Shown: positions 56,022 to 64,000 of the stretch, one piece after another
How positions within the stretch are numbered: position 1 is the stretch's first letter
Layout of the letters: every line of letters starts with the position of its first letter
NCBI RefSeq assembly: GCF_945915435.1
Contig: NZ_CAMEFG010000003.1
Span: forward strand, 1 to 64,000
Source of the DNA: an uncultured Paracoccus sp.
GTDB taxonomy: Bacteria > Pseudomonadota > Alphaproteobacteria > Rhodobacterales > Rhodobacteraceae
DNA: 64,000 nucleotides
Reading direction: 5' to 3'
Notes under the pieces: model-generated
Told to the model about the DNA's origin: nothing
Databases searched by the model: none
Seen by the model: the letters and a program-made list of their open reading frames with translations, nothing else
Position numbers and translations under genes: made by a program

Positions 56022-56375
56022 ATGCTGGCTTTGAAGGAACCATCCGAGAGCGAGGCCGAACGGGCCCGCGACGCGGCGCGGTTGAAAGAGCTTGAAACCC
56101 GATTGGGCGGCATCGGGGGCGAAAAAGGCCCCTCGCGCGTCGGAGAACATATCAACCAGGCGAACATGGCCTGGCGCATGGTGACCGAACTGGTGGCGGG
56201 GCTGCTGCTGGGGCTGGGAATCGGATATGGGCTTGACCTGCTGTTCGGCACCTCGCCGATCATGCTGGTCGTCTTTATCCTGCTGGGCTTCGTGGCCGGG
56301 GTGAAGGTGCTGATGCGGACCGCCGCTGAAATGGGCAAGAAGCCGGGGCATCCCGGCAAGGACGAGGGTGAATGA
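56022..56375 (+). CDS. atpI: ATP synthase protein I (AtpI)
   Basis: A 117-residue assembly factor for the c-ring. The N-terminus is charged and helical ([20 protein letters not shown]). Two membrane helices follow ([40 protein letters not shown]). It is the first gene of the F0 operon and overlaps atpB by four bases. The ATG at 56022 is the first after the promoter. Confidence 0.9.
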   Translation: MLALKEPSESEAERARDAARLKELETRLGGIGGEKGPSRVGEHINQANMAWRMVTELVAGLLLGLGIGYGLDLLFGTSPIMLVVFILLGFVAGVKVLMRTAAEMGKKPGHPGKDEGE

Positions 56376-57124
56376 CGATGGCGACAGAAGAAACGGGCGG
56401 TTTGTCCTTCCATCCGATGGATCAGTTTCTGGTCAAGCCGCTGTTCGGCGACGGGGCCGTGCATTGGTATACGCCCACCAACGCCACCCTGTGGATGGGG
56501 ATCTACGTCCTGGCCATCATCGGCCTGCTGGTCCTGGGCACGCGCGGGCGCGCGATGGTTCCCAGCCGGACGCAATCCATCGCCGAGCTGATGTATGGCA
56601 TGGTGCGCAAGATGGTCGAGGACATCACCGGCAAGGAAGGCGTCAAATATTTTCCCTATGTCATGACGCTGTTCTGCTTCATCCTTTTCGCGAACTCGGT
56701 CGCGCTGCTGCCGATGTCCTTCTCGGCCACCTCGCATATCGCGGTGACGGCAGTGCTGGCGTTGCTGGTCTTTGTCGGCGTCACCATCCTGGGCTTCGTC
56801 AAGAACGGCTCGCATTTCCTGGGGCTGTTCTGGGTCAGCTCGGCCCCGGCGGTCATGCGGCCCGTGCTGGCGCTGATCGAGCTGATCTCGTATTTCGTGC
56901 GGCCCGTCAGCCATTCCATCCGTCTTGCCGGCAACATCATGGCGGGCCACACGGTGCTGAAGGTCTTTGCCGTATTCGGCTCGATCGCGGCGCTGATGCC
57001 CTTCACCGTCCTGGCCATCGTCGGCGTCTATGCGCTGGAGGTGCTGGTCGCGACCATTCAGGCCTATGTCTTCACCATCCTGACCTGCGTCTATCTGAAG
57101 GACGCGCTGCATCCGTCGCACTAG
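56372..57124 (+). CDS. atpB: F0F1 ATP synthase subunit a
   Basis: Membrane proton-channel subunit of 250 residues with five to six helices. The essential Arg lies in [14 protein letters not shown], and [20 protein letters not shown] is characteristic of alphaproteobacteria. The start overlaps atpI (ATGA); a second ATG six bases on is also possible. It is followed by atpE after 52 bases. Confidence 0.96.
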   Translation: MTMATEETGGLSFHPMDQFLVKPLFGDGAVHWYTPTNATLWMGIYVLAIIGLLVLGTRGRAMVPSRTQSIAELMYGMVRKMVEDITGKEGVKYFPYVMTLFCFILFANSVALLPMSFSATSHIAVTAVLALLVFVGVTILGFVKNGSHFLGLFWVSSAPAVMRPVLALIELISYFVRPVSHSIRLAGNIMAGHTVLKVFAVFGSIAALMPFTVLAIVGVYALEVLVATIQAYVFTILTCVYLKDALHPSH

Positions 57125-57176
57125 GCGGCCGGTCGGGATCACGTCAAACCTTTCCAAAGCCTCAAGGAGCATGAAC

Positions 57177-57413
57177 ATGGAAAGCCAACTCGCTCAACTC
57201 GGTCAATACCTCGGCGCGGGCATCGCCTGCTTCGGTATGGCCGGCGCTGCAATCGCCGTGGGCAACGTTGCCGGTAACTACCTGGCAGGCGCTCTGCGCA
57301 ACCCCTCGGCCGCCGCATCGCAGACCGCGACGCTGTTCATCGGCCTGGCATTCGCAGAAGCCCTGGGGATCTTCTCGTTCCTCGTCGCGCTGCTGCTGCT
57401 GTTCGCAGTCTGA
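57177..57413 (+). CDS. atpE: F0F1 ATP synthase subunit c
   Basis: The 78-residue proteolipid of the rotor ring: two helices joined by the polar loop RNP (41-43), with the proton-binding carboxylate Glu61 in [11 protein letters not shown] place the start at the second ATG (57177) because AAGGAG is seven bases before it and only one base before the first ATG. Glu rather than Asp is usual in Paracoccus. Confidence 0.96.
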   Translation: MESQLAQLGQYLGAGIACFGMAGAAIAVGNVAGNYLAGALRNPSAAASQTATLFIGLAFAEALGIFSFLVALLLLFAV

Positions 57414-57435
57414 TCCTTTTGCCATCCTTGCGGTT

Positions 57436-57459
57436 GGGTGGGGGCCTTCGCGCCCACCC
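57436..57459 (+). promoter_or_regulatory. mRNA hairpin between atpE and atpF'
   Basis: GGGTGGG and CCCACCC pair around a GC-rich loop in the 76-base atpE-atpF' spacer, the largest gap in the operon. With no T-run it is unlikely to terminate fully; it could protect the atpE message or reduce downstream expression, in line with the excess of c subunits per complex. Confidence 0.45.
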
Positions 57460-57489
57460 GATTGTGAAACGACCGGCATGGGGTAGGAT

Positions 57490-58098
57490 ATGATCAGCCT
57501 GTTGCAACAGACCGCGCCCGCCGCGGTTGAAAATACCGATCCGGTGACCATCACCGAATCCGCGGATGCGGCAAATCAGGCCGCTGCCGCCGCAGAGGCG
57601 GGCGGATTGCCGCAGCTTGACCCCACCATCTTCGGCAACCTGATCTTCTGGTTGGTGGTGGCGCTTGGCGTGACCTATTGGGCGCTGTCGCGCATCGCAT
57701 TGCCCCGTATCGGCGGCGTGCTTGCCGACCGTCAGGGCGCGATCACCGGCGATCTCATGGCGGCGGAAGAATTCAAGCAGAAGGCCAAGGAGGCCGAGGC
57801 CGCCTATGACAAGGCGCTGGCCGATGCCCGCGCCGAGGCGCAGAAGATCGTCGCGGCCAATCGCGCCGAGATCCAGGCCGAACTGGACCAGGCCATCGCC
57901 CATGCGGATGCCGAAATCGCGGCCCGCGCGGCGGAATCGGAAAAGCGGATCGCGGATATCCGCGCCTCGGCGCTGGATGATGCGCGCAGCGTCGCCCGCG
58001 ACGTGACCGAGGAACTGGTGCGCGTCTTCGGCAGCGGCGCCGACCGCAACCTGGTCGATCAGGCCGTGGACCGGCATCTTGGGGGGACCGTGCAATGA
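57490..58098 (+). CDS. F0F1 ATP synthase subunit b'
   Basis: A 202-residue peripheral-stalk subunit of the b' type. An Ala-rich N-terminal extension precedes a single membrane helix (IFGNLIFWLVVALGVTYWAL). The rest is a long charged helix (AAEEFKQKAKEAEAAYDKAL and on) for the coiled coil with subunit b. The presence of separate b and b' genes is typical of alphaproteobacteria. It overlaps atpF by four bases. Confidence 0.93.
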   Translation: MISLLQQTAPAAVENTDPVTITESADAANQAAAAAEAGGLPQLDPTIFGNLIFWLVVALGVTYWALSRIALPRIGGVLADRQGAITGDLMAAEEFKQKAKEAEAAYDKALADARAEAQKIVAANRAEIQAELDQAIAHADAEIAARAAESEKRIADIRASALDDARSVARDVTEELVRVFGSGADRNLVDQAVDRHLGGTVQ

Positions 58099-58649
58099 AA
58101 CGCCTTGCCGCCTTGCTGGCACTGACCGCCAGCCCCGCCCTTGCCGCCGACGGGCCGTTCTTCAGCCTTGGCAATACCGACTTCATCGTCACGATCTCGT
58201 TCCTCGTCTTCGTCGGCATCCTGGTCTATTACCGCGTGCCGCAACTGATCGGCGGGTTGCTGGACAAGCGCGCCGCGGGCATCCGCGACGACCTGGCCGA
58301 GGCGCGCCGCCTGCGGGAAGAGGCGCAGGAGATCTATGCCTCGTATGAGCGCCGCCAGCGCGAAGTCGGCACCCTTGCCGATGAAATCGTCGCCAATGCC
58401 CGGCGCGAGGCGAATGCGCAGGCCGAAAAGGCCAAGCAGGAACTGAAGCAGTCCATCGAGCGCCGCCTGAAGGCCGCCGAGGATCAGATCGCCAGCGCCG
58501 AAAGCGATGCCGTGCGCGCCGTTCGCGACCGCGCCATCCAGACCGCCGTGGCCGCTGCCGCGGGCATCCTGCAACAGCAGGCCAGCCCGGCGGATCGCAG
58601 CGCGGCGATCGACAAGGCGATCGACGAAGTCGCCCATCGCCTGAACTGA
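58095..58649 (+). CDS. atpF: F0F1 ATP synthase subunit b
   Basis: A 184-residue peripheral-stalk subunit. The N-terminal hydrophobic stretch (MKRLAALLALTASPALA) looks like a cleavable signal, followed by the membrane helix (FIVTISFLVFVGILVYY) and a long charged helix. It closes the F0 operon. The F1 genes are not in the window, as is usual in this group, where F0 and F1 are separate operons. Confidence 0.94.
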   Translation: MKRLAALLALTASPALAADGPFFSLGNTDFIVTISFLVFVGILVYYRVPQLIGGLLDKRAAGIRDDLAEARRLREEAQEIYASYERRQREVGTLADEIVANARREANAQAEKAKQELKQSIERRLKAAEDQIASAESDAVRAVRDRAIQTAVAAAAGILQQQASPADRSAAIDKAIDEVAHRLN

Positions 58650-58673
58650 CGGTCTCGTCAACCGATAGCAAGG

Positions 58674-58701
58674 CCCCCGTCTGGCGACAGGCGGGGGTTT
58701 T
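58674..58701 (+). terminator. terminator of the atp F0 operon
   Basis: A 10-bp stem (CCCCCGTCTG / CAGGCGGGGG, one G-T pair), GCGA loop and TTTT tail begin 25 bases past the atpF stop. Confidence 0.85.
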
Positions 58702-58735
58702 GGCATATCCGGCGGCAGATCATGAGAACATGAAA

Positions 58736-58763
58736 AAACCGGCCCCTTGCCAAGGGCCGGTTT
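58736..58763 (-). terminator. terminator after the OmpA-family gene
   Basis: A 10-bp stem (AAACCGGCCC / GGGCCGGTTT) with an eight-base loop, followed on the minus strand by a T-run (TTTTTTC counting the stem end). It faces the atp terminator across the convergent gap. Confidence 0.85.
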
Positions 58764-58781
58764 CATGCTGTCGGGCAGCCT

Positions 58782-59423
58782 TTAGCTGTTGGGGTGGATC
58801 AGGATCTCGACCCGGCGGTTCTGCGCGCGGCCTGCGTCGGTGTTGTTCGACGCCACCGGCTGGGCCGAGCCGCGGCCCGTCGTGGTGACGCGCGACTGGT
58901 TCACGCCCGCCGCCGTCAGGATACCCGCGACCGAGCGCGCCCGGCGCTGCGACAGGTCCTGGTTATAGGCCTGCGAGCCGGTGGCGTCGGTGTGGCCGAT
59001 CACCTGGATGGTGCTGTTGGGATATTGGTTGAGGTTGCGCGCGATGGTGTAGAGGTCGTTCTGCCCCTGCGCGCTGACCGCCGCCGAATCAAAGCCGAAC
59101 AGCGTCGATTCCGGCATGCGCACGGTCAGATACTGGCCATTGTTGACCACCTGGATATTGGGGTTGTTCAACTGCTGGTTCAGCGCGCGTTCCTGCTGGT
59201 CCAGCATGCGGCCGCCGATCGCGCCGACCCCGGCCCCCAGGATCGCGCCCTGCGCGGCGCGCTGCTTGCTTTCGCCGGCGCCGATCAGGCCGCCGACGAC
59301 GGCACCTGCGATGGCACCCTGCTGGGTCCGGCTGGGCGCGGTGGTCTGCCCATATTCGTCCGTGCAGGCGCCAAGCGCGATCAGGCCAGTCGAGGCGATG
59401 AGCAACGAGATGCGGGTTTTCAT
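58782..59423 (-). CDS. OmpA-family lipoprotein with glycine zipper
   Basis: A 213-residue outer-membrane lipoprotein. The signal peptide ends in a lipobox (LIALGAC). The mature part has a glycine-zipper segment (GAIAGAVVGGLIGAGESKQR), a second one (GAILGAGVGAIGGRM), and a C-terminal OmpA peptidoglycan-binding domain (FGFDSAAVSAQGQNDL, IQVIGHTDATGSQAYN, LSQRRARSVAGIL). It probably anchors the outer membrane to the wall. AAAGGTAAG precedes the ATG at 59423. Confidence 0.93.
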   Translation of the reverse strand: MKTRISLLIASTGLIALGACTDEYGQTTAPSRTQQGAIAGAVVGGLIGAGESKQRAAQGAILGAGVGAIGGRMLDQQERALNQQLNNPNIQVVNNGQYLTVRMPESTLFGFDSAAVSAQGQNDLYTIARNLNQYPNSTIQVIGHTDATGSQAYNQDLSQRRARSVAGILTAAGVNQSRVTTTGRGSAQPVASNNTDAGRAQNRRVEILIHPNS

Positions 59424-59597
59424 TCGTCTTACCTTTCTTTGAAGGCAGTTCACGACTGCCCGGCTGAAAATGGCGCGCGGTCTGCCGACTGCACGGTCAC
59501 GTTCAAAACGACGCCAGCCTCTCACAGGTTCCGGGCAAGCGCCAGTATTTATCCCGCGAGGATCGTTGACCTTTTTTCAGATAATCGCGATCAGCCC

Positions 59598-59636
59598 CGA
59601 CCGGCGGCGCCTTTCTGCCGATGGCGCCGCCGGTCG
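59598..59636. repeat. perfect 14-bp inverted repeat upstream of nth
   Basis: CGACCGGCGGCGCC and its exact reverse complement flank an 11-base loop, ending 43 bases before the nth ATG. There is no T-run on either side. A candidate -35-like TTGACC lies upstream, so this may be a 5'-UTR hairpin or an operator. The rest of the 255-base gap toward ompA shows no gene. Confidence 0.7.
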
Positions 59637-59678
59637 AGGGTGCTTGAACTGCCGCGCGGGGCAGGGCATCAGGTCGCC

Positions 59679-60347
59679 ATGACGAAACCGCGCACCCTCC
59701 GCCCGCCTCCGGCCCTGCCCTTCGCCAGCCAAGTCGCCTTTTTCTCGCGCCTGCGGGAAGGTAACCCCGAGCCTCGGACCGAGCTGGAATATGTCAACGC
59801 CTTTACGCTGGTCGTCGCCGTCGCACTGTCGGCGCAGGCGACGGATGTGGGCGTGAACAAGGCCACGCGCGCGCTGTTTGCCAAGGTCCGGACACCGCAG
59901 CAGATGCTCGACCTGGGGCTGGAGGGGCTGACCGAACATATCAGGACCATCGGCCTTTACCGGCAAAAGGCGAAGAACGTCATCGCCCTGTCGCGCATCC
60001 TGGTCGAGCAATACGGCGGCGAGGTTCCCGACAGCCGGGCCGCGCTGACGGGTTTGCCCGGCGTCGGGCGCAAGACCGCGAATGTCGTCCTCAGTGCCGC
60101 CTTCGGCATGCCCGCGCAGGCGGTGGACACCCATATCTTTCGCGTCGGAAACCGCACCCGTATCGCGCCGGGCCGCGACGTGGACGAGGTCGAGCGCGCC
60201 ATCGAGGACAATGTCCCCGCCCGCTTCCAGCACGACGCCCATCACTGGCTGATCCTGCACGGCCGCTACATCTGCCAGGCGCGGCGCCCACGTTGCGCCA
60301 TCTGCCCCGTCGCCGATATCTGCCCCTATGAGGAAAAAACCGCATGA
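59679..60347 (+). CDS. nth: endonuclease III
   Basis: DNA glycosylase/AP lyase of 222 residues that removes oxidised pyrimidines. The helix-hairpin-helix LPGVGRKTA (126-134) contains the catalytic Lys132, Asp150 is in AVDTHIFRV, and the [4Fe-4S] cysteines are at 199, 206, 209 and 215. The ATG at 59679 gives the family length; the much longer open frame upstream is antisense to the OmpA-family gene. It overlaps the kinase gene by four bases. Confidence 0.96.
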   Translation: MTKPRTLRPPPALPFASQVAFFSRLREGNPEPRTELEYVNAFTLVVAVALSAQATDVGVNKATRALFAKVRTPQQMLDLGLEGLTEHIRTIGLYRQKAKNVIALSRILVEQYGGEVPDSRAALTGLPGVGRKTANVVLSAAFGMPAQAVDTHIFRVGNRTRIAPGRDVDEVERAIEDNVPARFQHDAHHWLILHGRYICQARRPRCAICPVADICPYEEKTA

Positions 60348-61333
60348 CTACCCCCTATGTGATCGGCATCGGCAACGCGGTCATGGACATGATCGCCCCT
60401 TGCGAGGATGCCGAGCTTGACCGGCTTGGGATCGAGAAGGGGATCATGCAACTGATCGACCGGCCCCGCGCCGAGGAACTGACCGCGGCCCAGGGAAAGG
60501 CGCGGCTGGTTCCGGGCGGCTCGGTCGCCAATACGCTGGCGGGGATCGGGATGCTGGGGCTGCGCACGGCCTTTGTCGGGCGGGTGGCCGCCGATCCGCT
60601 TGGGCTGAGCTATGCCGAACAGACCGAGGCGGCGGGGACGGTCTTCGTCAACCCCCCGGTGGCGGGGGATGTGCTGCCGACCTCGCGCTGCGCGATCTTC
60701 GTCACGCCGGACGGTGAGCGGTCGATGAACACCTATCTGGGCATCTCGGCCGAACTGGATGAAGAGGACGTGAACCCGGCGGTGTTTTCCGGCGCGCAAT
60801 ACCTGTTCCTGGAAGGCTATCTGTTCGACAAGGACCCCGGCAAGGCGGCGTTTCTGAAGGCCGCGAAGGCCTGTCACGCGGCGGGCGGGCAGGCGGGGAT
60901 CGCGCTGTCGGATCCCTTCTGCGTCGACCGCCACCGCGCGGATTTCCGCAAGCTGGTCGCGGGGCCGATGGATTACGTCATCGGCAACCAGCAGGAATGG
61001 CAATCGCTGTATCAGGCCACCGATCTGGAAAGCGCGCTGAAGATGGCGGCGCGCGACTGCGGGCTGGTGATCTGCACGCGATCGGGCGAAGATGCGATCC
61101 TGATCCGCGGGGACGAACGGGTGGGCGTTCCCGTCGACAGGATCGTCCCGGTCGATGCCACCGGCGCGGGCGACCAGTTCGCGGCGGGGCTGATCTGCGG
61201 GCTGGCCCTTGGCGTGCCGCTGGCGGCTGCGGGGCGGATGGGTTGCATCGCGGCTGCCGAGGTCATCGCCCATGTCGGCGCCCGTCCCGAAACCGATCTG
61301 CGCGCGGCATTCCGGGCCGAGGGGCTGATCTGA
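60344..61333 (+). CDS. adenosine kinase (PfkB family)
   Basis: Ribokinase-fold enzyme of 329 residues phosphorylating adenosine to AMP. The first PfkB signature region (GGSVANTLAGIGMLGLRTAF) and the second (VDATGAGDQFAAGLICGLAL, with the catalytic Asp in DATGAGD) are intact, and the N-terminal GIGNAVMDM matches adenosine-kinase-like members. It overlaps nth (ATGA). Other ribokinase-type substrates cannot be excluded. Confidence 0.9.
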   Translation: MTTPYVIGIGNAVMDMIAPCEDAELDRLGIEKGIMQLIDRPRAEELTAAQGKARLVPGGSVANTLAGIGMLGLRTAFVGRVAADPLGLSYAEQTEAAGTVFVNPPVAGDVLPTSRCAIFVTPDGERSMNTYLGISAELDEEDVNPAVFSGAQYLFLEGYLFDKDPGKAAFLKAAKACHAAGGQAGIALSDPFCVDRHRADFRKLVAGPMDYVIGNQQEWQSLYQATDLESALKMAARDCGLVICTRSGEDAILIRGDERVGVPVDRIVPVDATGAGDQFAAGLICGLALGVPLAAAGRMGCIAAAEVIAHVGARPETDLRAAFRAEGLI

Positions 61334-61431
61334 CATCGCCTCTTGCACCGTTTTTTGGGTATTTGGGTGATGAAGAAAGGGAAGGGGACGCGAGGCAGGG
61401 AAGGGGGTCGCCCCTTGCCCTGCCGCTGTCT

Positions 61432-63615
61432 TCAGGCCGCGTCCTTAGCCGGGGCGAAACGGGTGTAGAAGCTTTCCCCTTTCGCGGCCATGTCCCTGAG
61501 GAGCGCGGGGGCGGCGAAGCGGTCTCCGTGTTTTTCGGCCAGCCTGTCGGCGATGGCCGTGGCGGTATCGCTGCCCAGCATGTCCAGCCATGAGAAGGGG
61601 CCGCCCGTCCAGGGTGCGAAGCCCCAGCCGAGGATCGCGCCGACATCGCCTTCGCGGATGTCGGTGAGGACGTTCTGTTCCAGCGCGCGCACGGCTTCGA
61701 GCGACTGGATGAACATCAGGCGGTGCTGAATCTCGGTGAACTCGGGCTGAGTGTCGGCTATGGGCCATTCGGTTGCGAGGCCGGGCCAGAAGCCTTGCCG
61801 CTTGCCCTTGTCGTCATAGTCGTAAAAGCCCGCGCCCGCCTTGCGGCCCATGCGGCCCTGTTCGGCCATGCGGAAGATCACGCCGTCCACCGCATCGTCG
61901 GGGTAGGCGTCGCCCATTGCCGCGCGCGTGGCCCGGGCGATCTTGACGGCAAGGTCGATCGAGATCTCGTCGATCAGTTGCAGCGGGCCAAGCGGCATCC
62001 CCATCATCCGGGCGGCGTTTTCGATCAGCACCGGGCTCGTGCCTTCGGCCAGCAGGCGGATGCCTTCGTTGATATAGGGGATGATGCAGCGGTTGGCGTA
62101 GAAGAAGCGCGCGTCGTTGACCACGATGGGCGTCTTGCGGATCTGGCGCACGAAGTCCAGCGCCTTGGCCACCGCGCGCGGGCCGGTCTGTGCGCCCCTG
62201 ATGATCTCGACCAGGGCCATCTTGTCCACGGGGCTGAAGAAGTGGATGCCGATGAACTGATCGGGCCGGGCGCTGGCGTGGGCCAGTTCGCCGATGGGCA
62301 GGGTCGAGGTATTGGTGGCGAAGATCGCGTCCTGCGGGATCACGGCTTCGGCGCGTTTCGTGACCTCGGCCTTGACGGCGGGGTCTTCGAACACCGCCTC
62401 GACGATCAGGTCGCAGCCGTCCAGCGCGGCGTAATCGGTGGTCGGGGTGATGCGGGCCAGCACTTCGGCCTTCTTCTCCTCGGTCGATTTGCGGCGGCTG
62501 ATGGCCTTGTCCAGCAGACCCGCGGAATGGGCCTTGCCGCGATCCGCCGATTCCTGCGTCGAGTCGATCAGCACCACTTGGATGCCCGCGAGGGCGCTGA
62601 CATGGGCGATGCCCGCGCCCATCATCCCTGCACCCAGAACGCCCAGCTTTTTCACGGTCTGGTCGGGGGCGTCGGGGCGGTTCGCGCCTTTCTCCAGCGC
62701 CTCCTTGTTGATGAACAGGCTGCGGATCATCGCCGTGCTGGAGGGGTTCATCAGGACGTTGGTGAACCAGCGCGCCTCGATCCGCAGGGCGGTGTCGAAA
62801 TCGACCAGCGCGCCTTCGTAGACCGCGCTCAGCAGCGCCTTGGCGGCGGGATAGACGCCAAGGGTCTTGCCATGCACCATCGCGCTGGCGCCGACGAAGG
62901 TCATGAAGCCCGCCGGATGATATGGCGCGCCGCCGGGCATCCTGTAGCCCTTGGCGTCCCAAGGCTTGACCAGGTCGGTATCGCTGGCGGCCAGCACCCA
63001 TTCGCGCGCGGCGGCCAGCGGGTCGGCGGCGATCTCATCGACCAGCCCCGCCGATCTGGCCTTGGCGGGGTCGTTCAGCTTGCCCTCCAGCAGCAGCGGT
63101 GCCGCCCCCATCGCACCCAGCTTGCGCACCAGTCGCGTCGTGCCGCCGCCGCCGGGGAAGATGCCGACCATGATCTCGGGCAGGCCGATCCGGGCCTTGG
63201 GGTTGTCGGTGGCAAAGATGCGATGCGTGGCCAGCGGCAGTTCCAGCCCGATGCCAAGCGCGGTGCCGGGCAGGGCCGAGGCGATGGGCTTGCCCCCCTT
63301 CTTCGTCTTGCGGTCCATGCCCGCCAGTTCGATCTTGCGCAGCAGGTGGTGCAGGCCCATCACGCCGTCGAAGACCGCCTGCGCGCCGCCCTGTTTCATC
63401 CCGGCGATGACGTTGAGGTCCATCCCCCCGGCGAAGTCCTTCTTGCCGCTGGTGATGACGATGCCCTTGACCGAGGCATCCGCCAGCGCCTGGTCGATCA
63501 GCGCGTCCAGTTCCGCCGCGCCGTCCAGCGACAGCACGTTCATCGACTTGCCGGGCACGTCCCAGGTGATGATGGCGACGCCTTGGGCGTCGGTCTTCAT
63601 GGTGAAATCGGTCAT
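61432..63615 (-). CDS. fadJ: fatty-acid oxidation multifunctional enzyme (enoyl-CoA hydratase / 3-hydroxyacyl-CoA dehydrogenase)
   Basis: A 727-residue two-domain enzyme of beta-oxidation. The N-terminal crotonase domain (DFAGGMDLNVIAG, GLPEIMVGIFPGGGGTTRL) hydrates enoyl-CoA. The C-terminal dehydrogenase begins with the NAD-binding KLGVLGAGMMGAGIAHVSAL and has FIGIHFFSPVDKMALVEII. AAGGGAAAG precedes the ATG at 63615. It follows the thiolase gene after eleven bases, the usual fadA-fadJ pairing. Confidence 0.95.
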   Translation of the reverse strand: MTDFTMKTDAQGVAIITWDVPGKSMNVLSLDGAAELDALIDQALADASVKGIVITSGKKDFAGGMDLNVIAGMKQGGAQAVFDGVMGLHHLLRKIELAGMDRKTKKGGKPIASALPGTALGIGLELPLATHRIFATDNPKARIGLPEIMVGIFPGGGGTTRLVRKLGAMGAAPLLLEGKLNDPAKARSAGLVDEIAADPLAAAREWVLAASDTDLVKPWDAKGYRMPGGAPYHPAGFMTFVGASAMVHGKTLGVYPAAKALLSAVYEGALVDFDTALRIEARWFTNVLMNPSSTAMIRSLFINKEALEKGANRPDAPDQTVKKLGVLGAGMMGAGIAHVSALAGIQVVLIDSTQESADRGKAHSAGLLDKAISRRKSTEEKKAEVLARITPTTDYAALDGCDLIVEAVFEDPAVKAEVTKRAEAVIPQDAIFATNTSTLPIGELAHASARPDQFIGIHFFSPVDKMALVEIIRGAQTGPRAVAKALDFVRQIRKTPIVVNDARFFYANRCIIPYINEGIRLLAEGTSPVLIENAARMMGMPLGPLQLIDEISIDLAVKIARATRAAMGDAYPDDAVDGVIFRMAEQGRMGRKAGAGFYDYDDKGKRQGFWPGLATEWPIADTQPEFTEIQHRLMFIQSLEAVRALEQNVLTDIREGDVGAILGWGFAPWTGGPFSWLDMLGSDTATAIADRLAEKHGDRFAAPALLRDMAAKGESFYTRFAPAKDAA

Positions 63616-63626
63616 GGCTTTCCCTT

Positions 63627-64000
63627 TCACACGCGTTCGATGATGGTGGCCGCGCCCATGCCCGAGGCGACGCAAAGCGTGGCCAGGCCGGTCGTCAGGT
63701 CGCGCCGTTCAAGTTCGTCCAGCAGGGTGCCGATCAGGATCGCCCCGGTCGCGCCAAGCGGATGGCCAAGCGCCATTGCGCCGCCGTTGACGTTGACGAT
63801 ATCCGGCGAGACCTCGAAGGCCTGCATGAAGCGCAAGACGACACTGGCGAAGGCCTCGTTCACCTCGAACAGGTCGATGTCGGAAATCGACATGCCGCTG
63901 TCGCGCAGGATCTTTTCGGTGACGGGCACGGGACCTGTCAGCATGATGGTGGGATCGGTGCCGATCTTGGCGGTGGCGCGGATGCGGGCGCGGGGCGTCA
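63627..64000 (-). CDS. fadA: acetyl-CoA C-acyltransferase (partial, 5' end outside window)
   Basis: The C-terminal 124 codons of a thiolase that performs the last step of beta-oxidation. [18 protein letters not shown] contains the catalytic His and [11 protein letters not shown] the second catalytic Cys; upstream residues ([20 protein letters not shown]) continue to the window edge without a start. It is transcribed with fadJ. Confidence 0.93.
   Translation of the reverse strand, partial: TPRARIRATAKIGTDPTIMLTGPVPVTEKILRDSGMSISDIDLFEVNEAFASVVLRFMQAFEVSPDIVNVNGGAMALGHPLGATGAILIGTLLDELERRDLTTGLATLCVASGMGAATIIERV

Noticed and set aside
58794..59678. Upstream extension of the nth frame
   Set aside because: It is antisense to the OmpA-family gene and crosses the intergenic palindrome; endonuclease III has its normal length from 59679.

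Overview
The window looks like a chromosomal segment of a GC-rich alphaproteobacterium of the Rhodobacteraceae, most likely Paracoccus. The Rieske protein reads like the P. denitrificans one (GTG start, about 190 residues). The ATP synthase F0 genes form their own b/b'-type operon, and a gene transfer agent (GTA) cluster lies between mltG and cysE. I ran no searches; these are recognitions from the sequence.

Left part (1-7000, minus strand): cytochrome bc1 genes petA and petB (petB runs off the left edge), radC, the dnaK-dnaJ chaperone pair with a heat-shock-like promoter, and a capsule-type ABC-2 permease. From 7006 to 17295 the plus strand carries a surface-polysaccharide locus: PAP phosphatase (cysQ), a CMP-Kdo synthetase-like cytidylyltransferase, four glycosyltransferases, galU, galE and a two-domain sulfotransferase. 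Together they suggest a sulfated, Kdo-type cell-surface glycan.

Middle (17296-38621): an EamA transporter, queG, a GST, mtgA, a DUF1269 protein, the gltD-(secreted protein)-gltB glutamate synthase operon, uppP, an NDUFA9-like reductase and tRNA-Leu(CAG). Next comes a minus-strand stress-type module: TelA, a DUF2927 lipoprotein, an SPFH/GYF_2 protein, a zinc-ribbon membrane protein and a small unknown. It is followed by fabF and mltG on the plus strand.

38700-50168 is a GTA structural cluster with the gene order of the Rhodobacter capsulatus GTA: small terminase, large terminase, portal, head-formation protein, prohead protease, capsid, two connectors, tail terminator, tail tube, chaperones, tape measure, distal tail, hub and peptidase. 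All genes look intact except the last. The baseplate 'megatron' gene, normally about 1,300 codons, is a 425-codon in-frame remnant fused to a DUF2793-like C-terminus. The cluster is preceded by a strong sigma70-type promoter. Its -35 box sits at the exact centre of an inverted repeat, and it is followed by an apparently leaderless 11-codon ORF that overlaps a terminator-like hairpin.

Right part (50254-64000): cysE, pyrD, a DUF952 protein, a 5'-nucleotidase, a Hint-domain protein, an ArsR regulator divergent from the F0 operon atpI-atpB-atpE-atpF'-atpF, an OmpA-family lipoprotein, nth, an adenosine kinase and the fatty-acid beta-oxidation pair fadJ-fadA (fadA runs off the right edge). No CRISPR array, insertion sequence or rRNA was seen, and no gene-free stretch exceeds 300 bases.
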